DNA from: Moraxella boevrei DSM 14165
GTDB taxonomy: Bacteria > Pseudomonadota > Gammaproteobacteria > Pseudomonadales > Moraxellaceae
Direction: 5' to 3'
Assembly (NCBI RefSeq): GCF_000379845.1
Contig: NZ_KB903808.1
Span: forward strand, 62,001 to 126,000
DNA: 64,000 nt
Made by a program: the position numbers and the translations under genes. Below are positions 1-9,310 of the stretch, piece after piece. The notes beneath the pieces are model-generated. The model did not search any database. It was not told where the DNA came from and was given only the letters and a program-made list of their open reading frames with translations. The stretch's first letter is position 1; the number at the start of each line of letters is the position of its first letter.

Positions 1-567
1 ACCGTCCAAGGTTACCATAAAGTTTAAACTTTTGTTAACCAATCTTGGGAATGGGTGTGCCAAATCAATGCTAATCGGCGTTAATACAGGGGCAACTTGA
101 CTGTCAAAATATTCTTTCACCCATTTGGCTTGGGCAGGGGTTAATTCATCACGTTTTAGATAACGGATATCTTGTTTGGCAAGGGCGGGTAAAATGGTTT
201 CATTCAAAATACGATATTGCTCGGCAACGGCTTCATGAGCGATTTTGGAAATCTGCGACAATACTTTACTCGGTGGCATCCCATCAATACTGCTCGCCAC
301 ATCACCCAACTTCATATTTTGCATCAAACCTGCCACCCGAATTTCAAAAAATTCATCCAAATTTGATGAAAAAATAATTAAGAAAAACAGACGCTCTAAT
401 AAAGGATGACGTGGGTCGGTCGCCTGTGCCAATACCCGTTGATGAAACTGCAATAAGGATAATTCACGGTTAAAATACAGCTCGCTACGGGTATCGGCAA
501 CGATGTCAGGATAACGGATATGATTTAACAAAGTCTTTTCAGTAGTTTTTAGTTGGGTGTTTGACAT
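1..567 (-). CDS. ppk1: Polyphosphate kinase 1, N-terminal part (3' end outside window)
   Basis: The minus-strand frame opens with ATG at 567 and stays open to base 1, so only about 189 N-terminal residues are present. The translation has the Ppk1 N-terminal signature FNREL (residues 32-36) followed by [10 protein letters not shown], and later [15 protein letters not shown], both typical of the N-terminal domain. Ppk1 makes long-chain polyphosphate from ATP reversibly. The autophosphorylated histidine and the catalytic domains lie outside the window and cannot be checked. The gene is followed upstream (to the right) by mtgA on the same strand, about 126 bases away. Confidence 0.93.
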   Translation of the reverse strand, partial: MSNTQLKTTEKTLLNHIRYPDIVADTRSELYFNRELSLLQFHQRVLAQATDPRHPLLERLFFLIIFSSNLDEFFEIRVAGLMQNMKLGDVASSIDGMPPSKVLSQISKIAHEAVAEQYRILNETILPALAKQDIRYLKRDELTPAQAKWVKEYFDSQVAPVLTPISIDLAHPFPRLVNKSLNFMVTLDG

Positions 568-693
568 GGTTTTTCCTTAAAATAATTTTTCACAAAAATT
601 CAGCACAAAATTTGTTTAATCAACACAATCATATCGCAAAATATGCTAAAAATACACCAAAATTTTTAGAAAATTGTGACTTAATAATTAGGA

Positions 694-1515
694 TTACTCA
701 TTGGGTAAATCTGCCCCACCCATTCGGCGTAAGATGATATTGGTTTTGTTGTTAAGGCGTTGATTTTTACGGTTTTTTTCATAAAATTTTGGATTTGGTA
801 ACATCGCAACCAATGACGCTGATTCACGTTTGGTCAACTGTTTGGCAGATTTGTTAAAATAATGTTGCGAAGCTTCTTCAATCCCATAAATTCCATTGCC
901 AAACTCTGCCACATTGAGATAAGCGGTCAAAATCCGCTCTTTTGTCCATATTTGTTCAATCATCACCGTAATAATCGCTTCTTCGCCTTTTCTGATATAG
1001 GAGCGTTGCGGAAACAAAAATAGATTTTTGGCAAGTTGTTGGCTAATGGTTGAGCCACCTGCGGATATTTTGCCTGCTTTTTGATTTTTTTTAATCGCAT
1101 TTTCAATACCTTGCACGTCAAACCCTTGATGATTGGCAAAATTCGCATCTTCACTGGCAATCACGGCACGTTTGACATTGACCGAAATTTGGCTGTCGTC
1201 CACCCACGTTTGTTTGACACCGCTAAAGGTAGAAATTCGGTGTAAAATCATAAACATACTGTTGTTAATCGGCTGAGTTTGCCAAATCAGTAACAACGCC
1301 AGCACCATTAGATGAAATGCTACAAATAACGCAACCAAGCCCAAAAACAAACATTTTAACCACTTTTTAAAGCCTGTCATTGGTTTTACAGGCGGTAACG
1401 GTTGGGGCGTATTGGTGGTTTTACGTTTGTGTTTTTTGGCTTTTGCTTTGGTTGGGGTTGGCGGTAAGGCGTTGGCGTTCGCATTAGCATAAAAATTTGA
1501 CATAAGATGACCCAT
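694..1515 (-). CDS. mtgA: Monofunctional biosynthetic peptidoglycan transglycosylase
   Basis: A 273-residue membrane-anchored glycosyltransferase of family GT51. It polymerises lipid II into glycan strands in the periplasm without a transpeptidase domain. A basic, Ala/Pro/Lys-rich cytoplasmic tail (about residues 1-48) precedes one membrane segment (about 52-78). The catalytic signature follows, with EDANFANHQGFD carrying the general-base Glu, then GGSTISQQLAKNLF. The tail is longer than in many homologues. A second in-frame ATG at 1503 (MSNFYANAN) and a third at the start of MTGFKKW are plausible alternative starts, because no strong Shine-Dalgarno sequence precedes the first one. Confidence 0.93.
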   Translation of the reverse strand: MGHLMSNFYANANANALPPTPTKAKAKKHKRKTTNTPQPLPPVKPMTGFKKWLKCLFLGLVALFVAFHLMVLALLLIWQTQPINNSMFMILHRISTFSGVKQTWVDDSQISVNVKRAVIASEDANFANHQGFDVQGIENAIKKNQKAGKISAGGSTISQQLAKNLFLFPQRSYIRKGEEAIITVMIEQIWTKERILTAYLNVAEFGNGIYGIEEASQHYFNKSAKQLTKRESASLVAMLPNPKFYEKNRKNQRLNNKTNIILRRMGGADLPNE

Positions 1516-1612
1516 TGGGCAAATCGTAACTTGTTAAAATGAAAAATATACCTTATTATAGCGATTTTGGCTATTTTTTTATGATTTTACCACATTTTGT
1601 CAAGGTAAGCGT

Positions 1613-1852
1613 ATGAATTCACCCATGATTTGGCGGTTATATGGCACGGTTGGTTGTCATTTGTGCGAATTGGCAACGGCTGAGTTAATCCACGCTCAAG
1701 CGGTGGCAGAATTTGAGTGGGAATATGTGGATATTGCTGAATTTGATAATCCGTTGGCTCATGCATGGGCGGATAAAATTCCTGTTTTGGTAACGCCAAA
1801 TCGCACGTTATTTTATCCATTTTCTGTGATGGATATTTTAGACTGTCTTTAA
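1613..1852 (+). CDS. Glutaredoxin-like (DUF836) thiol protein
   Basis: A 79-residue protein with a single thioredoxin-like fold. The N-terminal strand leads into a CxxC redox motif, CHLC, at about residues 15-18, and a cis-proline-like KIPVLV motif sits near residues 55-60. This matches the DUF836/glutaredoxin-like family found in Acinetobacter and Pseudomonas. The ATG follows an AAGGT-type ribosome-binding site. The gene is divergent from mtgA. The substrate is unknown; a general thiol-disulfide role is inferred only from the CxxC motif. Confidence 0.8.
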   Translation: MNSPMIWRLYGTVGCHLCELATAELIHAQAVAEFEWEYVDIAEFDNPLAHAWADKIPVLVTPNRTLFYPFSVMDILDCL

Positions 1853-1976
1853 ACTAAGTTAAATTTTTAAATATGATTAGCTATCTTCAAAAATCAGTTT
1901 AAATCAAAGAAATTAGGGTCTGTTTATCATTAATATTTTTATGAATAATAAACAGAATATGAGTATTGTCTATAAG

Positions 1977-2585
1977 TTACCAATGCGGAATGGTTATATT
2001 GCCCATCATGCCGTTCATGCCATAGCTGTTAAATTCGCCTATTTGTGGATTATCGGTCAAAATTTGCATGATATTTAAACGGTAAAATGATTGGTTAGTT
2101 TCGCTTTTTAGGCTGATGTAGGGGTAATTTTCAGCTTTGGCTTTGTGCGTTTGGCAATGGATTAAGGCTTCATCAAAACTGATATTTTTGAATTTAGCAA
2201 ATTCTGTCGCCACAGTTTCCATATCTTTTTTGCGGTAGCGTTTGACCACCACCCACCCATGCTCATCAGGCACCGCTTTTATCGCCTTAATATGCACATA
2301 ATCGGTAAGTGTATAGCGTTCTAGGCGTGCGTTTAGGTCAATGCTAAAAACCTCCAGCACTTCTTGGGTTAGGGCAAAAATCCGTACTTTGTCCCCTAAA
2401 GTAGCAAACGTTTTACCATTTTTAATCTCATAACGATAATTGGGAAATGACACACCAATGGATTTCACCCCTGACTTTTCCATCTGGGCAAGGGCGATAT
2501 GAATTTGGGTGAAGAGTTTGCTCCACAAAAAATAAATACTGATTTCATTGTCTGAGATTAGCGTGATTTCTTGGTAGAATTTCAT
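1977..2585 (-). CDS. csy4: Cas6f/Csy4 crRNA-processing endoribonuclease
   Basis: 202 residues. Csy4 binds the hairpin in each repeat of the pre-crRNA and cuts at its 3' base. It then stays on the crRNA 3' handle in the Csy complex. The N-terminus aligns by eye with the Pseudomonas protein, and a histidine falls exactly at residue 29 (TQIHIAL), the position of the catalytic His29. The IGVSFP motif and a YISLKS segment, likely holding the catalytic serine, are also present. It is the last cas gene and overlaps csy3 by four bases (ATGA), implying translational coupling. The repeat it should cleave has a CCATC/GATGG stem and leaves a CTTAGAAA 5' handle. Confidence 0.95.
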   Translation of the reverse strand: MKFYQEITLISDNEISIYFLWSKLFTQIHIALAQMEKSGVKSIGVSFPNYRYEIKNGKTFATLGDKVRIFALTQEVLEVFSIDLNARLERYTLTDYVHIKAIKAVPDEHGWVVVKRYRKKDMETVATEFAKFKNISFDEALIHCQTHKAKAENYPYISLKSETNQSFYRLNIMQILTDNPQIGEFNSYGMNGMMGNITIPHW

Positions 2586-3586
2586 GAGTCTTTTCCGCCA
2601 AATACGCCGCCACGAATGAGATTTGCCACGACAAAGTGCTTTTCATCAATCGCCATAGCTTCATTATTGATAAATTTAACCATTAAAGAGTACAAATCTG
2701 TTTTGCTCATGCGATAAGCCTTGCCTTGCGTTGGGACAGAGCCGTAAGGTTCAATTGCAATAGCTTGCTTGACAATCTGATTTTCATCACAGGTGTACCA
2801 AGTATCAATCGTACGAATGGCATTACCAATTTTTTCTGAATGCATTCCTGCACACAAGCCTTTAGGTGTTTTGATTTGATATAAAAATTTGGATTTATTA
2901 TCTTTGTCTTTATCACGCATTTCTTGCGATGGGAAAACACGTTGTCCAAGCCCTACTTTAGCAAAAGCCTCTACTTTTAATAGCAAATATTTGCCTGTAG
3001 AGAAGCTATCGGCAACATATTGAGCTAAATCATCTAATTGAGCATCTGTAATATCAAAATCTTGCAAAGCAATGTTATGGGCATTAAAAATCCAAGATTT
3101 ATCATGATTTTCCGTATCAGTAATTTTAATTTCAATTTGTTCAGCCCCTACTCGGTTACGCCATAAAAAACGACCATTGGCAAAATTTTGCACATAACGT
3201 TTTGCCAGTGGCAGAAGCGTGATTTCTTGCTGATATGCTTGATAGGCATTTTGCAGTTTATCCAAGAATTCTGGACGATTATTGGCAACAGCTTGGTCAA
3301 TATTTCCCAAAAACTTAACCGTAAACGTAACTTTTAGCGTATCCATGTCGTGCGGAATACTGGCATCATCGCCCCATACGATATTCGGTTGGGTTTTTTC
3401 TTTATCAGCAAGATTATATTGGCTTTTTGTAGCACGGTTGCGTTTGTCGTGCAATTCAATATTTTGCCACGCTTCATGATTGGCTTTATTTTCCCATAAG
3501 CCTGCTTGCATAAGAGCGTCTGATGGTTCTATTTTTCGGCTAAATGCCAGCACTTCAGGTAATTCGTTTTTAGGTTGTTTTGCCAT
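2582..3586 (-). CDS. csy3: Cas7f/Csy3 backbone subunit of the type I-F Cascade
   Basis: 334 residues, close to the usual 330-345 for Csy3. Six copies form the helical backbone that holds the spacer part of the crRNA in the Csy surveillance complex. The sequence opens with the family's LAFSRKIEPSDALM-type start, contains RFLWRN and VEAFAKVGLGQRVFPSQE segments, and ends with the conserved GGVFGG tail. It lies between csy2 (38-base gap upstream) and csy4 (4-base overlap). No repeat or insertion was seen in it. Confidence 0.95.
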   Translation of the reverse strand: MAKQPKNELPEVLAFSRKIEPSDALMQAGLWENKANHEAWQNIELHDKRNRATKSQYNLADKEKTQPNIVWGDDASIPHDMDTLKVTFTVKFLGNIDQAVANNRPEFLDKLQNAYQAYQQEITLLPLAKRYVQNFANGRFLWRNRVGAEQIEIKITDTENHDKSWIFNAHNIALQDFDITDAQLDDLAQYVADSFSTGKYLLLKVEAFAKVGLGQRVFPSQEMRDKDKDNKSKFLYQIKTPKGLCAGMHSEKIGNAIRTIDTWYTCDENQIVKQAIAIEPYGSVPTQGKAYRMSKTDLYSLMVKFINNEAMAIDEKHFVVANLIRGGVFGGKDS

Positions 3587-3624
3587 GTGAATGACTCCTT
3601 AAATTAAAAAAAATCGGTTAATAG

Positions 3625-4599
3625 TTAATTGTTAAAAATATCATCAAAATAATCTGATTCACTTTCATCATCTTGATACTTGGTATCTATGTTTGTATCT
3701 GTATTTTGCTGGCATAAATACCATTCATTTTCTACATGATATTGCCAAAATAGTGAATCTAACGCTTGAATACGATGAACACTTCTCCATTCACCCAAGC
3801 CATGCACCGCTTCAACAAAGCGAAAAGGATAACGGGTATCACGCAGATTTTCCACCTGTTCTGGAGAATAAAGCGGACTAATGCCTTTATACCCAATCAT
3901 CAACGGTACAATCCAGCCTTTTTTATTGGCAGGCAGATAACGTTGCCAAGTAATTTCTTCGGTTTGTGGACTTTTAATTGCCATCTCTTTAAAAGCAAAA
4001 AAATCTGTCCAAATATTTAGCAGTGATTTATTTTCATGCTGAGTATTTTCAAAATGCTCTTTTAATAAATGTGTCCCATCAATCAGCACAAAGCTAGGCA
4101 ATAAAATATGCTTAATGTGATTTAATAATTTATCCGAGTCACTTAAAATATAGATACCTTTAATGTTTTTAATGCTACCGCCTGCAAGTCGGGATTGATA
4201 TACTGAATTTTTAATGGTTTGATTGTAGCTTTCTAGAATTTCTGAATTGCTAGATAGTACACCATCACAGCGTAATAATATCGAAACCGTCATATCTATT
4301 TTCCCTTCTTCGATAATAGGTGCAGGGCTTTTGGCATCGCCACTTTTACCTTTTAATGTAGAAGGTGGATTACGACTTTGGATAAATCTTGTATAAAAAT
4401 CTTGATAGCTATTCACAATATAATCATGACAAAAAATCGCACAGCCGTTAAACTCAACACCAATTAAATCTTTTAATTTGCGTGATAAAGCGTGTTCAAA
4501 TCCAAGAAAAGCAGTAATAGCAGGAAAACCATAAGTAAATCCAGCAATCGCATTGGCGTTTTCAACTTGAATTCTTTCCAATAAAATATAATTTGCCAT
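3625..4599 (-). CDS. csy2: Cas5f/Csy2 subunit of the type I-F Cascade
   Basis: 324 residues, close to the roughly 327 of the Pseudomonas protein. Csy2 pairs with Csy1 at the 5' handle of the crRNA. The N-terminus (ILLERIQVENANAIAGFTYGFPAITAFLGF) is characteristic of the family, as is the later VPLMIGYKGISPLY region. It starts three bases after csy1 ends. The C-terminal tail is acidic (DDESESDYFDDIF), which may be lineage-specific. Confidence 0.94.
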   Translation of the reverse strand: MANYILLERIQVENANAIAGFTYGFPAITAFLGFEHALSRKLKDLIGVEFNGCAIFCHDYIVNSYQDFYTRFIQSRNPPSTLKGKSGDAKSPAPIIEEGKIDMTVSILLRCDGVLSSNSEILESYNQTIKNSVYQSRLAGGSIKNIKGIYILSDSDKLLNHIKHILLPSFVLIDGTHLLKEHFENTQHENKSLLNIWTDFFAFKEMAIKSPQTEEITWQRYLPANKKGWIVPLMIGYKGISPLYSPEQVENLRDTRYPFRFVEAVHGLGEWRSVHRIQALDSLFWQYHVENEWYLCQQNTDTNIDTKYQDDESESDYFDDIFNN

Positions 4600-4602
4600 C
4601 AG

Positions 4603-5874
4603 TTACTCCGCTTTTAATATTTGATAAAACTGCTGTAAAATCGGCGTCATAATTTTTAACCATAAATTTTCTAAAGACTTTGTGCGAAGTTCATCATCAA
4701 TACCTTGACTTATCCAACTGACGATTTCTTTTTTTAATTCATCTAAATACATCTCAATTTCAGGTTGTGAAAAGTTATTCTCTGCCAATATTTGTCTATC
4801 AATCATAATGGCTAAATAAGTCGGTATTTGATAATCTTTAGTCCAGCCAGCTAACTGAGATTTTCTTATCAAGAACATCTCATCACACACCGCAAAAACA
4901 ATCTCTTCAATCAATTCTTTTAATGCTTTTTTGCGTTCGTAATTGATAAATAAATCATTCTGTTTAAAAATATCAAGCAGATATTTCACTTGAGAAAATA
5001 AATGACCTCGATAACTTTTATGTAGAATTTGTTTTATCGAAGTAGGCGGATTTGGATTTGTTGTCCATTTTGGTGGTAAGGTAGGGAATAAATATAACTG
5101 CCCGCCTCGCTGACCATTTAAAGCAGAGACATTTTGATGATTGCTCTTAGTAACGCCAAGCGTGGCAATACCAGGATAAAAAATATAAATTTCATCACTC
5201 CAAGCATTTTGTTTTCTCGCCACTTTAGCTGTATTTGTTTTGTCATTACTGGTTTTAATGGCAAGTGCAATCTCATGTGCCACAGAACTTGAATACATTG
5301 GTGACACTAAATGATAGTCATCTTTATCAATCGGAATATAAATTTGCTTAGCTAACGTATGGCTACGAATCTGCTGTGACTGATAGGCTTGTTTAATTTG
5401 AGATGACCAATATTCTTTCTTTTCTTTATCATCACTGATTTTATCAAAAAAACTTGCGTTTTCTGCCAAAAATTCACCTAATTGATTTTTAGAATTCTTA
5501 ACTGGAAAACTTAAAAATTCTGCAATCGGAGATACTTTGGCGTCAGAATAACCGCTGTCTAAAAAATGGCTGTTAATTGTTTGGGTGGTGATAAGATAAG
5601 GATATTTATCAGATTGACTATTATCCCGTAAACTCATAGCCTGACTACTAGAATGCGTTAGCTTGGCAACATGAGAAACATTCAAAAAAACTTTATTGAT
5701 ATTTTCGGAAACTTTATCTAGCCAAGACAAAATTTCATATTCATCACGAATTTTTTGTTTTTCTTCTTCGCTAAAAACACCTTTTGCTTTTTTCTGTTTT
5801 TGTTCAATGGTTGTTTGAATTTTTTGTGTCAAAAAATCATCAATTGTTTGTTTGATAATTGTAGCATCCACCAT
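4603..5874 (-). CDS. csy1: Cas8f/Csy1 large subunit of the type I-F Cascade
   Basis: 423 residues, near the 434 of Pseudomonas Csy1. It recognises the GG/CC protospacer-adjacent motif and sits with Csy2 at the crRNA 5' end. Family-like features are the HSSSQAMSLRD-type N-terminal motif, the YLITTQTINSHFLDSGYSDAKVSPIAEFLSF block and the GGQLYLFPTLPP motif. The gene starts one base after cas3 ends, so it is tightly coupled. No disruption was found. Confidence 0.94.
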   Translation of the reverse strand: MVDATIIKQTIDDFLTQKIQTTIEQKQKKAKGVFSEEEKQKIRDEYEILSWLDKVSENINKVFLNVSHVAKLTHSSSQAMSLRDNSQSDKYPYLITTQTINSHFLDSGYSDAKVSPIAEFLSFPVKNSKNQLGEFLAENASFFDKISDDKEKKEYWSSQIKQAYQSQQIRSHTLAKQIYIPIDKDDYHLVSPMYSSSVAHEIALAIKTSNDKTNTAKVARKQNAWSDEIYIFYPGIATLGVTKSNHQNVSALNGQRGGQLYLFPTLPPKWTTNPNPPTSIKQILHKSYRGHLFSQVKYLLDIFKQNDLFINYERKKALKELIEEIVFAVCDEMFLIRKSQLAGWTKDYQIPTYLAIMIDRQILAENNFSQPEIEMYLDELKKEIVSWISQGIDDELRTKSLENLWLKIMTPILQQFYQILKAE

Positions 5875-5875
5875 A

Positions 5876-8800
5876 TCACCTCTTTATATTTGAAAGCTCT
5901 AAAAACACGCCCAAAAATGGGTGGTAAAAATATTGTCTATAAAAATCCTTATAGTAAGGTACGCTTACCTCTCCATAAATATAAGGTATTTTCTCAACAT
6001 CAATATCCAATCGCTCGGCGATTTGCTCATAGCGAGCATATTCATCAGTTCCAAACCATGCAAAACTATTTTTTCCAAACTTAATTTCATTATACGATAT
6101 GATATGACGACTTTCAATCATTTTAGGGAGATTATAATCAGACTCATCTCGTATTAACCAAATCAGCTTGTCTTGAGAATTAGGTGCAAGAATAAATGTC
6201 ATCTCTGGTGAAGACAATCGAAAAGATTGCTGACGTTGGATTTCGCCCGTCCATGTTATTTGCTGTTGCCACCAAATTTTGGCATTGTTAGGTTCAAATA
6301 ATTGCCCTTTTTGCCAATCACCCACTAATTTATACCAATAAGCACTTTGCTCCAATTCTACCAGATTGGTATAAGGTGGCTGACTTGGTTGGATTAACTG
6401 AATACTTGGGATAGCATTGATGTGTTCAAATTGCTCAGGTTTTAGCGTATTACTGATAGATTTATCACCATCAAGATAATATTTCTTGCTTTCAAATCCT
6501 GGTTTTTCATAGACAATTTTATTGCCTTTTAAATCCCTATAATTTTTATCCAAAATAAGTAAATTTTCAGTGCTAACAGGCTGTTTACGATGTCGCTGGA
6601 TACGACCTGCTAACTGCACCAGTGAACGCATAGAACTGGGCTCTGCAATTGCCCAATCATAATCATGGTCACGTCCAACTTCACATACAGATGTTGCCAA
6701 CACCACAAAAATATGGTTTTTGCTATTTGGACTACGTCTGATTGCTTTAATAATATCTGATTGCTCCCAAATCGTATGGGGTTGTTTGCGATTTAGTAAA
6801 TTATCCAATTTTTCTTCAATTGATGAGCGACTTGCCAAAGTAAATTGGCTGTGATACACGCAATAATGAACGCAATAATCATCGTTATTATCTTGACCAA
6901 TAAGCATTTGAGCGGTTGCCACCAAAGGATTGATATTAGCAAATCTAATCACGCCCATTGAAATATTATAACGACCATTGGTCTGATAGTGATTGTCGTG
7001 AGCTAAAAATATCGTCTGATAAATCGTTTTTGCCAAAGCATCTAAAGCGGTATCTTGTGGCTGTATCGGAATAATTTTTGCCTTGCGACTTGGATTTTTA
7101 TCATCAGATAGATTTTTAATCCTTTTATCAATAAAGTTTTTATGCCCATTGATAAACTCTTTATGGTTTTGTATTTGCTGTGATGTTGATAAAAATTCAT
7201 CAAACCACGCACAAACAACAGGCGGCGACTGATTATCACCAATCATACACTGATGATAAATTTTTCGCCCTGCTTGATACGCCTCAAATAAAGCAACCGC
7301 CATTGCAGGCGGTATGGTTGCACTTGAGAGCAATACTTTAGAGCCTAGCATGCCTGCCCAATTTACAAGACGAGCCAATGCAGGTAAATCCGCCAAACCA
7401 AATTCATCAGGCTCATCTAACACCAAATCACCGCTTAAAAGCCGTAACATCGGGGAAATCTGCTTGCCACCCCGCAAGCCTTCCGTTGCTGGAACCAGAT
7501 AATCAATCGTGCTGACCAAAATAGGGGCATGAAGCAGTTTTTGATATTTAGGTTGATGAGCAAACCATTGATTTAATAAAGACTCTTTCTCAATCTGAAT
7601 ATCTTCATCATATTCAACCTCAAAATCATTATCCAACTCTAAACTTTCACTACCTCTAAGTGCTAATGCTGTTTTTTCTAAATCTTCTAATAACTGGCGT
7701 TGCTCTTTTAATAATTGGCTATCTTTTTGATTTGCTTCATTGTTGGCGTTTAATAATCTTAAAATCACCTTTGAACCAATCAATGTGGCAATCTCACTAT
7801 CATCTAAATGCAGATTTTTTTGTAGAGCTTGCCCTGTTTGGGTGGTCAGCGTACGTAAACCTAATGCCACGCTAAAGCGACAGCCTTTATTTTTATCAGC
7901 CAGTGTATAGATGATTCTAGCATTAGCAAATGTTTTTCCTTTACCTGTTGATGCCATATTGATGCCAAAGAATCCAGCATTTTGAGTTTGTTCATTGATC
8001 TTATGACTTAAAGCCACCGCTTTATTTTGCCACTCACTAAGCTGTGGGTCGGCATTATCAAAACCACGCTCTAAGGTACGATTATAGTCCAATACGGGTA
8101 ATTCTGCTAAAAATTTTGGCAGTTTTTGGCTGTACTGATAAGCATGATGAGCGACCATTATATTGTGTTCATCAAGATGTTGTTTGTATTGTCTATTTGC
8201 ATCTGTATTGGCGTATGCCAAATAATTTTTATCCCAAAAATATCGATTGGCATTTTGACTTGAATAAAAATGGTCAGCCATCATCAGCATCATTCTTGCA
8301 AGGTGATTGGTCAGTAAATCATCTTGCCAACAAAAACGCTCAATACTCGCCAAAGATTTTTGGGCATTTAATGCAATCTCTTTTGCCTTTTTTTGCCAAG
8401 TTTGACTTCTTATTGGCAAGCCCTGTGGAAATTCCCAATTAGCTTGTTTATCTATATCTAGCCAATCAGTCTTTTCATAATTAGGTGAATTCCATTTAAT
8501 ATCACAATCATTCAAAAAATATTGATTTAAATTATTATTATCAAAAGTTGGAGCATTATCTAAAAAATAAGGATAAACCAATAATCGATGATGAGAAAGA
8601 ATAAGCCAAGCCACTAATTTAGTAAAATCATCATAATATTTAAATCCAGTATTTTCTTGGATAGTGGTTAAATTATTTCTTCTTTTTATATCACCGATAT
8701 AATCCAAAATAAATGACTCATCTTTTTTTGAGCAATTTACTAAAGATTCTAACCACTCTTTAATCGGACGATTTTGAACAAAACCTTCAAATAATTTAAA

Positions 8801-9268
8801 AGACACCCATTCATGTCGATAAGGTTCATGGTTTTTTGTGCCTTTATTTTTATTGGGATTTAATTTATTTTGGAATAAAGTATTCGCTTTGCCAAAATCA
8901 TGGAATAATCCTGCCAAAGCAGACGCAATCCCCACTAGCTGTAAATTTTGCCAAAGTTTACTATCTTGATAGATTGAAATATCCTTTTGGGTGCAATTCA
9001 CCGCTACCTTACCCATTTCATCAAACTGTCTTTTATTACCCACCACCCACACCAGTTGTGTTCTGTGCCGAGTCTTGATACGGTGGCAGGCGACTGCGGT
9101 GGATTTGGTAGCAGATGCTCTGAGTAACTTTTTGACGGTGTCCAAGCCATCTTCGGTAATTGCCGTTTGCCAAACGTTATCGCCAATACGATTGGCAAAT
9201 GCGTCTAATATTCGGCGTGTACGGTTTAATGCCTTTTTTTCACATTGGGAAATAAACGTGACTATCAT
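5876..9268 (-). CDS. cas3: Cas2-Cas3 fusion nuclease-helicase (type I-F)
   Basis: About 1130 residues from ATG 9268; a TTG at 9301 is an unlikely longer start. The N-terminus (MIVTFISQCEKKALNRTRRILD) is the Cas2 domain, which joins Cas1 in spacer integration. The HD nuclease motif is in GLFHDFGK. The superfamily-2 helicase shows ASTGKGKT (motif I), VLDEPDEF (motif II) and SSATIP (motif III). The C-terminal helicase half contains QLAGRIQRH. During interference it is recruited by Cascade, unwinds and degrades target DNA; during adaptation it partners Cas1. It begins 42 bases after cas1. Confidence 0.95.
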   Translation of the reverse strand: MIVTFISQCEKKALNRTRRILDAFANRIGDNVWQTAITEDGLDTVKKLLRASATKSTAVACHRIKTRHRTQLVWVVGNKRQFDEMGKVAVNCTQKDISIYQDSKLWQNLQLVGIASALAGLFHDFGKANTLFQNKLNPNKNKGTKNHEPYRHEWVSFKLFEGFVQNRPIKEWLESLVNCSKKDESFILDYIGDIKRRNNLTTIQENTGFKYYDDFTKLVAWLILSHHRLLVYPYFLDNAPTFDNNNLNQYFLNDCDIKWNSPNYEKTDWLDIDKQANWEFPQGLPIRSQTWQKKAKEIALNAQKSLASIERFCWQDDLLTNHLARMMLMMADHFYSSQNANRYFWDKNYLAYANTDANRQYKQHLDEHNIMVAHHAYQYSQKLPKFLAELPVLDYNRTLERGFDNADPQLSEWQNKAVALSHKINEQTQNAGFFGINMASTGKGKTFANARIIYTLADKNKGCRFSVALGLRTLTTQTGQALQKNLHLDDSEIATLIGSKVILRLLNANNEANQKDSQLLKEQRQLLEDLEKTALALRGSESLELDNDFEVEYDEDIQIEKESLLNQWFAHQPKYQKLLHAPILVSTIDYLVPATEGLRGGKQISPMLRLLSGDLVLDEPDEFGLADLPALARLVNWAGMLGSKVLLSSATIPPAMAVALFEAYQAGRKIYHQCMIGDNQSPPVVCAWFDEFLSTSQQIQNHKEFINGHKNFIDKRIKNLSDDKNPSRKAKIIPIQPQDTALDALAKTIYQTIFLAHDNHYQTNGRYNISMGVIRFANINPLVATAQMLIGQDNNDDYCVHYCVYHSQFTLASRSSIEEKLDNLLNRKQPHTIWEQSDIIKAIRRSPNSKNHIFVVLATSVCEVGRDHDYDWAIAEPSSMRSLVQLAGRIQRHRKQPVSTENLLILDKNYRDLKGNKIVYEKPGFESKKYYLDGDKSISNTLKPEQFEHINAIPSIQLIQPSQPPYTNLVELEQSAYWYKLVGDWQKGQLFEPNNAKIWWQQQITWTGEIQRQQSFRLSSPEMTFILAPNSQDKLIWLIRDESDYNLPKMIESRHIISYNEIKFGKNSFAWFGTDEYARYEQIAERLDIDVEKIPYIYGEVSVPYYKDFYRQYFYHPFLGVFLELSNIKR

Positions 9269-9310
9269 AATAATTTTCTTTGGGCATAGGGTTGTTGTCA
9301 ACTTAGCATA